Shown here piece after piece: positions 1 to 5,271 of a stretch of DNA of 5,271 nt (position 1 is its first letter; each line of letters begins with the position of its first letter). Where the stretch lies: contig CADCTM010000678.1 of the NCBI GenBank assembly GCA_902805485.1, positions 23,378 through 28,648 on the forward strand, in the 5' to 3' direction. This DNA comes from an uncultured Coleofasciculus sp. Its GTDB lineage: Bacteria; Cyanobacteriota; Cyanobacteriia; Cyanobacteriales; Coleofasciculaceae. Position numbers and translations under genes: made by a program. The notes under the pieces are model-generated. The model searched no databases. It saw nothing but the letters and a program-made list of their open reading frames with translations, and was not told the DNA's origin.

Positions 1-135
1 ACCTCATTCGCAACTATTAGTGTATTTAAGACTAATCTGAGAGATGTCTATTAACTATTAGGAATTAACAACTGATCAATGACCAATGATTAATAACTAA
101 TGACCAATGACTCATAACTAATAACTCAGAGAAAA
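1..135. other. AT-rich non-coding leader upstream of the cellulose synthase gene
   Basis: No coding frame is visible here; stop codons are frequent in all frames. The stretch presumably carries the promoter and 5' leader of the synthase gene, but I cannot place a -35/-10 pair with confidence. It contains an exact 9-bp direct repeat AACTATTAG at 12-20 and 53-61. It also contains a 6-bp inverted repeat, ATTAGT (16-21) and ACTAAT (31-36), with a 9-nt spacer. The 3' part is a heptanucleotide tandem repeat, listed separately. The upstream gene lies outside the window, so the true length of the intergenic region is unknown. Confidence 0.6.
77..125. repeat. Heptanucleotide tandem repeat, consensus YAATRAC, seven units
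   Basis: Seven consecutive 7-bp units lie in strict register: CAATGAC, CAATGAT, TAATAAC, TAATGAC, CAATGAC, TCATAAC and TAATAAC. Five match the consensus YAATRAC fully and two match at 6 of 7 positions. In the same register upstream, decayed units can be followed back to 49 (49-55 TATTAAC matches 6/7; 56-62, 63-69 and 70-76 match 5, 5 and 4 of 7). The array stops 10 bp before the ATG of the synthase gene, so it probably lies in the mRNA leader. Short tandemly repeated repetitive (STRR) heptamers are known from filamentous, heterocyst-forming cyanobacteria. Assigning this array to one of those families is inference. Confidence 0.85.
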
Positions 136-2739
136 ATGTCTCTTTCCTCATTTAGATCTCGATTGATGCAGCGTCGCCCCCGGCGACCCTCGCTAACTTC
201 TTGGCTTGTCGATCTCTTGCCCCAGTTTTTTGATCGAACTCTTGGAAGGATAGGTTTCGGTCAGTTAAAGTTGATTATTTTACTGCTTTTTATCTGTTCT
301 ATTCCTTTAATTACGACACCACTAAAAATCTGGCAGCAGGGCCTTGTCGCCTTGGTGTTACTGGCTATTGGTCAGATTGTTGTGCGAATTGAATATCGCC
401 AAACTGACAAACAAACTAGTGAATATCTTCACTTATTTTTGGTGTGGCTGAGTGTGGTGACAACACTTCGCTATCTGTACTACCGCACCAGTTACACACT
501 GAATTTTAATACCTGGATTAACGGATTCTTTTGTGTGCTTCTTTATGCGGCGGAACTATATGCGATCGCAACTCTGATCCTGGCATACTTTCAAACCCTC
601 AAACTAAAAGACCGTGAATCGGTTGATCTTTCAAATTTTCCCCAAGAAAAATGGTTTAAAGTCGATATCTACATCCCTACTTACAACGAAGATGTTGAAA
701 TTGTCCGCAAAACAGTTTTGGGGGCAATTGCCATTGATTATCCCGCTGACAAAAAACGGATATATGTGTTGGATGATGGAAGAGCGGAAAAATATCGCGC
801 CCGTCGAGAAGAGTTACGTCAAATGTGCGAAGACCTCGGCGTAAGTATGTTAGTACGGGATAATAATGAACACGCTAAAGCCGGAAATATCAACACCGCT
901 TTTCATCGTACTCCCGGTGATTTAGTCTTAATTCTCGACTGCGACCATATTCCTTCACGACAGTTTCTTCAGCATACGGTAGGCTTTTTCTTTGACCGAA
1001 ATGTGGCTTTTGTACAAACACCCCACTGGTTCTATAACCCCGATCCTTTCGAGCGAAACTTATTCACCGGTGGCAGAGTTCCTGTTGGTAATGAACTATT
1101 TTATAAGGTGCTACAAAAAGGCAATGATTTCTGGAATGCTGCCTTTTTCTGTGGTTCTGCGGCGGTTATTCGGAAAGAATATGCCCTGCAAGTGGGCGGC
1201 ATTGCAACAGAAACAGTTACAGAAGACTGTCATACAGCATTTCGGCTGCATTCTTTAGGATACGAGTCGATTTACTACGACAAAATTATGGTGGCGGGTT
1301 TAGCACCAGAAAAGTTTTCTTCTTATGTTGGTCAGCAAGTGCGTTGGGCGCGGGGAATGGCGCAGATTTTGCGGCTGGAAAACCCAATGTTTAACCGGAA
1401 GCTGAATCTGACTTTATCGCAGCGAATTTGTTATTTTAGTGCGACTTCGCACTTTTTCTATGGCTTTCCCCGGTTGATGTATGCGATTGCTCCGACTTTG
1501 TTTTTACTATTTGGCATTAACCCAATTCAAGGTTTGGGTTCAGAAACCATCGTCTACGCCCTACCCCATATTCTCCTGTCTTTGAATGCTAATTACATTA
1601 CCTACAAACACGTCCGGTTTTCTTTCTGGAATGAGGTTTTTGAATTTGTTATGGCATTCCAAGCGGGCTATGTTACTTTGATGGCGCTAATTAACCCGAA
1701 GCTGGGTACATTTAATGTCACTGACAAAGGATTATCCGTTACGGAACGCAGTTTTGATTGGGAGTCAGTGCGGGGTTTATTGGTTGTCGGGGCTTTGGTA
1801 ATTATCTCCTTACTAAGCGTTCCTTTTTGGCTGTTGTTGCGCCCAGAGGATACGGAGGCGGTACTAGTTAATGCGATGTGGTGCGTCTTTAATACGGTGT
1901 TGCTGAGTGCGGCGCTACTGGTGGCTTTTGAGCAACCGCAATTGCGGACGGCACACCGTCTACCCCGAAAACTTGGAGCAACAATTTATAGTGTTGATGG
2001 TAGCTGGAGTGGGCAAACTATTAATGTCTCAGAAACAGGGGCGCTAATACTTTTGGATAGCTGGCCAAATTTGCCGGAAGAGGTGGAAGTTGAAATCGTC
2101 GGTGATTATGGCGCGCGGGCTTTTCTTAATGGCAAGATTATTCGGAAGACACCAATAGGTGATAATCAAACTCGCTTGGCAGTTGAGTTTGTCAACCTCT
2201 CTCGCGCTCAACTTGACTCCATTGCCTTAGTAATTTATTCCGATGTCAAGGAGTGGTATTCCCAAAAGAATGAGTTTGTCGATGCGCCTCTTGCTTCTTT
2301 TAAGTTCCTTGCAACGAGTTTGATTCGCTCCTTTCAAGAGTTTAAACCCGATCGTATGAGTAAGGTGCGTAAGCAGGTGCGGGCAACCGGACAGCTTTAC
2401 TTTGATGGGGAATTTTATTCGGGAGATGTAACAGAAATGGGGGTGAGTAGTTTGCTGTTGGAGTTATCGGGTAATGCTGTATCTTCAGACAAGATGCTTC
2501 AAGACCAAAATTTACAGCAGATTCAACAACAAAAACCATTAGTAGGTTTGGTATTAAGTCCGGAGGAAGCTGATATGGCACCAACGCGCTTTTTAGCTCA
2601 AATTGTGGCTCTTGATGTGATGAAGGCAGACGGCAGTAACTCTAATGGAGGGCAAGTTGCCGTTGAATTAAAGTTTCCAGAGCAATTCAAGTCACGCCAA
2701 GAAGCTAAGATTAAAAAACTTTTGAAAGTTCTACGGTGA
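136..2739 (+). CDS. bcsA: Cellulose synthase catalytic subunit, BcsA type, with PilZ domain
   Basis: This is a processive inner-membrane glycosyltransferase (GT2) that polymerises UDP-glucose into beta-1,4-glucan and extrudes it. Four predicted membrane helices (about 44-153) precede the cytoplasmic catalytic domain (about 170-430). That domain shows DDG (213-215), HAKAGN (246-251), DCD (268-270), QTPH (294-297), FFCGS (337-341), TED (362-364) and QQVRW (400-404), the hallmarks of cellulose synthases. Four more helices follow (about 435-460, 472-488, 546-568, 578-598), with the gating-loop motif FNVTDKG at 526-532. A PilZ domain (about 600-705) has an intact RTAHR (604-608) and NVSETG (630-635), so c-di-GMP activation is expected. 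Residues about 736-867 form an extension with a second PilZ-like pattern. The length matches full-length bacterial BcsA. The ATG at 136 has only a weak purine-rich stretch (AGAGA) before it. An in-frame TAA at 115-117 limits upward extension, and Met11 is a less likely start. A close beta-glucan synthase relative cannot be excluded. No BcsB partner is visible. Confidence 0.93.
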   Translation: MSLSSFRSRLMQRRPRRPSLTSWLVDLLPQFFDRTLGRIGFGQLKLIILLLFICSIPLITTPLKIWQQGLVALVLLAIGQIVVRIEYRQTDKQTSEYLHLFLVWLSVVTTLRYLYYRTSYTLNFNTWINGFFCVLLYAAELYAIATLILAYFQTLKLKDRESVDLSNFPQEKWFKVDIYIPTYNEDVEIVRKTVLGAIAIDYPADKKRIYVLDDGRAEKYRARREELRQMCEDLGVSMLVRDNNEHAKAGNINTAFHRTPGDLVLILDCDHIPSRQFLQHTVGFFFDRNVAFVQTPHWFYNPDPFERNLFTGGRVPVGNELFYKVLQKGNDFWNAAFFCGSAAVIRKEYALQVGGIATETVTEDCHTAFRLHSLGYESIYYDKIMVAGLAPEKFSSYVGQQVRWARGMAQILRLENPMFNRKLNLTLSQRICYFSATSHFFYGFPRLMYAIAPTLFLLFGINPIQGLGSETIVYALPHILLSLNANYITYKHVRFSFWNEVFEFVMAFQAGYVTLMALINPKLGTFNVTDKGLSVTERSFDWESVRGLLVVGALVIISLLSVPFWLLLRPEDTEAVLVNAMWCVFNTVLLSAALLVAFEQPQLRTAHRLPRKLGATIYSVDGSWSGQTINVSETGALILLDSWPNLPEEVEVEIVGDYGARAFLNGKIIRKTPIGDNQTRLAVEFVNLSRAQLDSIALVIYSDVKEWYSQKNEFVDAPLASFKFLATSLIRSFQEFKPDRMSKVRKQVRATGQLYFDGEFYSGDVTEMGVSSLLLELSGNAVSSDKMLQDQNLQQIQQQKPLVGLVLSPEEADMAPTRFLAQIVALDVMKADGSNSNGGQVAVELKFPEQFKSRQEAKIKKLLKVLR
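562..569. repeat. HIP1 octamer GCGATCGC
   Basis: This is an exact copy of the highly iterated palindrome HIP1, inside the synthase gene at the fourth membrane helix. HIP1 is strongly over-represented in many cyanobacterial genomes and supports the taxonomic placement. Confidence 0.9.
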
Positions 2740-2765
2740 ATGTTCTAGGAATTCAAAATGAAAAC

Positions 2766-2799
2766 TTGAATGATTCATTCTGTTTCATTTTTCATTCAA
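2766..2799. promoter_or_regulatory. Overlapping inverted repeats over the hydrolase gene's first ATG
   Basis: A perfect 13-bp palindrome, GAATGATTCATTC (2768-2780, 6-bp arms around one base), covers the ATG at 2770. The sequence TTGAATGA (2766-2773) can also pair with TCATTCAA (2792-2799) across an 18-nt loop. In mRNA either pairing would hide this start codon. A control element for translation or a protein-binding site is possible. The stems are AT-rich and the region is low in complexity, so chance is a real alternative. It is not followed by a U-run, so it is not an intrinsic terminator. Confidence 0.35.
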
Positions 2800-4302
2800 C
2801 AAGGAAGTGAAAAGGAAGTGTTTAGACGACGACATTTGTTAAGGTTTTTGCTCTCGTTGGCTACCGTTTTATTGACTTTGTTGTCTACGTTTGCGGTGGA
2901 ACCAACGAAAGAAAACCAAGTCTTTCCACTTCCTACTCCTGCTCAAGATGACTCAAATTTTGGGTCAGCAATCCAACGGACAATGACGCTCTTGGCAACG
3001 AGTACGCCAGAACATCGTCACCCAGTGCGGATTTTGTTCTACGGTCAATCTATTACGAAACAAAAGTGGTGGATTGATGTTGCAAATGATCTGAAAAAAC
3101 GCTTTCCTAACGCAGATTTAGTCATCGAAAATCGTGCCCTTGGTGGTTTTGATGCCTCGCGCCTTATTCGCCCTGCCGAACATGATTTGTATCCTTTTTA
3201 TCCCGATTTGACGATTTTTCATGTCTATGGAGGAGATGAGGATTATGAGGCAATAATTGCTAACCTACGGCGTCGCACTACTAGTGAAATTGCCTTTCAT
3301 TCCGACCATATCACTTGGCAACCTACTCACACAAACGCTGACACTCCCGATAATATCAAGGCTTATGAGTGGCATAACTTTCATTCAATTCATTGGTTAG
3401 CGAAAATTGCCCAAAAGTATGGAGGTGAATTGATCGAAATCCGCCGTCCCTGGCGGCAATATTTGAAGGATAATAATTTACAACCAAAAGATTTGTTATC
3501 TGACGATATTCATCTGAATGATCACGGCAATTTTCTGCTAGCAAGTCTTGTAAAACCGCACCTCCGATATAACCCTAATTTTTCTACTGACTTGTGGAAA
3601 GATTTGGTGCGTAACTATGAAGTGGGAACTGATGTTCAATGGAAAGATGGCAAACTAGTTTTGGAGTTTGAAGGCAATCGTATTGATGCCATCGCTGCTC
3701 AATCTAATAACGGTAACTCCCCGCAGGCACAAATTCTAATTGATGGGAAAAAGCCTTCAGAATTTTCAGAACTTTATACAATTACCCGACCGAGTGAGGC
3801 GGTAGGCGTTGATTGGCCAGCGATTATTCAAGTATCTTCTGAAAAACCACTCCTCGTAGAAGATTGGACAGCACGGATAACTGAAATTAATAATGATGCC
3901 AGTCAGTTTAAGTTTGAAGTTTTGGGGTCTAAAACAGGACGCGATGGCAGTGGTATAAGTGAGCGCAAATTTGTCTCTAATTCAGGTCGCGTTGTCATTG
4001 AACCAAGGAATTGGTGGTTGAAAAACGCTAGTGAACAGTCTGGTAAAACAACACCGAAAGGCTTTGAGATTAAGTGGCAAGTTAAACCAATGTTTGCTGA
4101 CACTTACGTTGCACCGATAGTGGAAAATCCTGCTCTTGAATCCTTCACCACATTGGCGCAAAATCTTAAAAATTCCAAACACAGGTTAGAAATTATTTCT
4201 ACTAAAAATGGCATTGTGCCTATTCAGGCATTGCGGGTGTACAAACCGCCCTTAATGCCAGCAGTTGTTAGCCCCCAAGCTGTCCCTAATCCTTCAAATT
4301 AA
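2770..4302 (+). CDS. Exported SGNH/GDSL-family hydrolase with beta-rich C-terminal half
   Basis: The N-terminus has a basic stretch RRRHLLR (19-25) and a hydrophobic segment (about 26-43), a signal peptide or membrane anchor, so the rest should lie outside the cytoplasm. The SGNH-like domain (about 84-268) has the block I nucleophile motif GQSIT (Ser94), a block II glycine in NRALGGF (121-127), and the block V pair DDIH (Asp245, His248) followed by NDHG. Block III reads GGDED (154-158) instead of GxND, so the usual oxyanion Asn is replaced by Asp. Residues about 285-490 are beta-rich with no motif I can name, possibly a carbohydrate-binding or accessory module; the tail is proline-rich. Family members are esterases, deacetylases or acyltransferases acting on lipids or glycans. 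The gene starts 30 bp after bcsA, so co-transcription and action on an exported polysaccharide are inferred. The start is uncertain: GTG at 2818 (Val17) is a good alternative. Confidence 0.8.
   Translation: MIHSVSFFIQQGSEKEVFRRRHLLRFLLSLATVLLTLLSTFAVEPTKENQVFPLPTPAQDDSNFGSAIQRTMTLLATSTPEHRHPVRILFYGQSITKQKWWIDVANDLKKRFPNADLVIENRALGGFDASRLIRPAEHDLYPFYPDLTIFHVYGGDEDYEAIIANLRRRTTSEIAFHSDHITWQPTHTNADTPDNIKAYEWHNFHSIHWLAKIAQKYGGELIEIRRPWRQYLKDNNLQPKDLLSDDIHLNDHGNFLLASLVKPHLRYNPNFSTDLWKDLVRNYEVGTDVQWKDGKLVLEFEGNRIDAIAAQSNNGNSPQAQILIDGKKPSEFSELYTITRPSEAVGVDWPAIIQVSSEKPLLVEDWTARITEINNDASQFKFEVLGSKTGRDGSGISERKFVSNSGRVVIEPRNWWLKNASEQSGKTTPKGFEIKWQVKPMFADTYVAPIVENPALESFTTLAQNLKNSKHRLEIISTKNGIVPIQALRVYKPPLMPAVVSPQAVPNPSN
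2801..2820 (+). promoter_or_regulatory. Candidate ribosome binding site and alternative GTG start for the SGNH gene
   Basis: AAGGAAG at 2801-2807 is the best Shine-Dalgarno-like sequence near the start of this gene and lies 10 nt before an in-frame GTG (2818-2820). Starting there gives a protein of 494 residues beginning with Met-Phe-Arg-Arg-Arg, a compact classical signal-peptide n-region directly followed by the hydrophobic core. The ATG at 2770 lacks a well-spaced Shine-Dalgarno sequence; the nearest AGGAA lies about 18 nt upstream. It also adds 16 residues that do not look like part of a signal peptide. Cyanobacterial genes often lack Shine-Dalgarno sequences, so the point is not decided. 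Confidence 0.45.
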
Positions 4303-4319
4303 GCTCTTTCAAAACTATA

Positions 4320-5271
4320 TTAACTACCCGCAAGAGAAGAAGGACGGGCGGAAAATCCAGCCGCTTTAAGGGCATTAACTGCTGCTGTACAATCTTGCAC
4401 CCAGTATTTCGAGTCAAAGCGAACAAATTGGCGCTGGGATGAGGCGGGGACTGTTGCGAGTACCGGGATTTTAAGCAGATTTTTTTCTCCTGATTGGTTC
4501 TTCAAAATTGTTTTGAGATAAGTAAGTTGCTCTTTATTAATTCGTGTCGGTGTTAGTTCCACAACTACCATTTTTGCCTCTTCAATTAACTCAGCATCTT
4601 CAATGATTAACTGACATTGGTCATCTTTTTTGTCTACTTTTCCCCAAACAATTAGACGAGCATCGGTTTGAATCAGTGGTTCAATACGTTCATAAGTTTG
4701 AGGAAAAACAACGGCTTCAGCTTGACCTGTTAAGTCTTCAATTTGTAAAAATGCCATCCGCTTACTGTCTTTTTTTGTGAGGTGAGGTTTGACCTCTGTG
4801 AGCATTACAATCGCGCTTACTGTTGTCCTTTTGCTTTGCTCTGCTAACTCAGAAATACTAATTGGAGACAAAACTTTAGCAATTTTGTTGACCGACTTTA
4901 AAGGATGGTCAGATACATAAAAACCGAGTAATTCTTTTTCCAAACGCAACTTTTCTTGGGGTGAAAAATCTGGAGTATTCGGAAGTAAAGGGGCAGATTC
5001 CCATGCCGCCGCACTATTATTTTGATTTCCGTTGTTACCTCCTGATAAATCAAATAAATTATACTGTAAACTTTCTCGCTCTTTGGCGCGGCTTTGTGCC
5101 CAACCGATTACTATATCCAAATACTCAATTAATTGCTTCCGATTTGGTTGGATACTATCGAACGCTCCGCAGTGAATTAAAGCTTCTAATGCTCTACGGT
5201 TGACGCTACGCATATCAACGCGATCGCATAAATCTGCTACTGACTTAAATGGACCAGCTTCCCGTGCCTTT
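4320..5271 (-). CDS. dnaE: DNA polymerase III alpha subunit, C-terminal part (5' end outside the window)
   Basis: The open frame runs without a stop to the window edge at 5271. The 19 codons upstream of the first in-window Met (5213) continue the DnaE alignment (KAREAGPF, then DLCDRVD), so that Met is internal; 316 codons are visible. In order come the helix-hairpin-helix region with NRRALEALIHCGAFD, a beta-clamp-binding-type motif QYNLF (5052-5066), the conserved stretch EKELLGFYVSDHPL, and an OB-fold (about TVSAIV to IEDAEL). A short C-terminal domain follows, ending in SSLAGS. The product is the catalytic subunit of the replicative polymerase; this part handles DNA, clamp and single-strand contacts, not catalysis. 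In many cyanobacteria dnaE is split into two distant genes joined by a split intein. Whether this is dnaE-C or an intact dnaE depends on sequence beyond 5271. It converges on the SGNH gene. Confidence 0.93.
   Translation of the reverse strand, partial: KAREAGPFKSVADLCDRVDMRSVNRRALEALIHCGAFDSIQPNRKQLIEYLDIVIGWAQSRAKERESLQYNLFDLSGGNNGNQNNSAAAWESAPLLPNTPDFSPQEKLRLEKELLGFYVSDHPLKSVNKIAKVLSPISISELAEQSKRTTVSAIVMLTEVKPHLTKKDSKRMAFLQIEDLTGQAEAVVFPQTYERIEPLIQTDARLIVWGKVDKKDDQCQLIIEDAELIEEAKMVVVELTPTRINKEQLTYLKTILKNQSGEKNLLKIPVLATVPASSQRQFVRFDSKYWVQDCTAAVNALKAAGFSARPSSLAGS
5220..5227. repeat. HIP1 octamer GCGATCGC
   Basis: This is a second exact HIP1 palindrome, inside dnaE, where it encodes part of the conserved CDRVD segment. 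Two copies in 5.3 kb is far above chance for an 8-mer and fits a HIP1-rich cyanobacterial genome. Confidence 0.9.

Noticed and set aside
16..36. Inverted repeat ATTAGT/ACTAAT as an operator
   Set aside because: Six-bp AT-rich arms are expected by chance in this composition, and no known regulator site could be matched.
614..1258. Two open frames on the + strand (614-844 and 992-1258)
   Set aside because: They lie out of frame inside the GT2 core of bcsA, which has clear conserved motifs; neither has a recognisable domain.
2342..2584. Minus-strand open frame antisense to the end of bcsA
   Set aside because: It is a shadow of the C-terminal extension; the sequence shows no family features and no start context.
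2740..2769. Two minimal reading frames (ATG TTC TAG and ATG AAA ACT TGA) between bcsA and the SGNH gene
   Set aside because: Such tiny frames arise easily in AT-rich DNA; they are mentioned only as context for the start-codon question.
3356..4182. Three minus-strand open frames antisense to the SGNH gene
   Set aside because: They are short, overlap one another in different frames and have no recognisable motifs, whereas the + strand has catalytic motifs throughout.
4327..4365. GC-richer stretch near the end of dnaE as a terminator hairpin
   Set aside because: Only 4-bp stems can be formed, it lies within coding sequence, and no T-run follows.
4961..5203. Plus-strand open frame opposite dnaE
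   Set aside because: It is a shadow of a strongly conserved DnaE segment.

Overview
The window looks like chromosomal DNA of a cyanobacterium, probably a filamentous one. The evidence is two copies of the HIP1 octamer GCGATCGC (562-569 and 5220-5227), a heptanucleotide tandem repeat of the kind common between genes of Nostocales-type genomes, and a DnaE C-terminal region whose sequence reads as cyanobacterial. The genus cannot be fixed from the sequence alone.

Layout. Positions 1-135 are AT-rich non-coding DNA that ends in a 7-bp tandem repeat (clear at 77-125, decayed copies back to about 49). Positions 136-2739 (+) encode a complete 867-residue BcsA-type cellulose synthase with eight predicted membrane helices, a full family-2 glycosyltransferase core, a gating loop and a PilZ c-di-GMP-binding domain. 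It also carries a C-terminal extension that looks like a second, degenerate PilZ unit. After 30 bp, positions 2770-4302 (+) encode an exported or membrane-anchored SGNH-type hydrolase with a second, beta-rich C-terminal half. The two genes are probably co-transcribed. A convergent minus-strand gene (4320 to beyond 5271) is the C-terminal part of DNA polymerase III alpha (DnaE). Its stop codon is only 17 bp from that of the hydrolase gene.

How the genes could work together. BcsA polymerises UDP-glucose into beta-1,4-glucan and moves it across the inner membrane under c-di-GMP control. The SGNH protein, placed outside the cytoplasm, is a candidate for adding, removing or trimming acyl groups on that glucan or on another extracellular polysaccharide. 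That link is inference from gene order. No bcsB, bcsC or bcsZ gene is visible here. dnaE belongs to replication and is an unrelated neighbour.

The most notable points are the tandem PilZ-like arrangement in BcsA, the BcsA-SGNH gene pair, the heptad array in the leader of the synthase gene, and palindromes over the annotated start of the hydrolase gene that make a GTG start 48 bp downstream plausible. I found no RNA gene, CRISPR array, insertion sequence or convincing intrinsic terminator.
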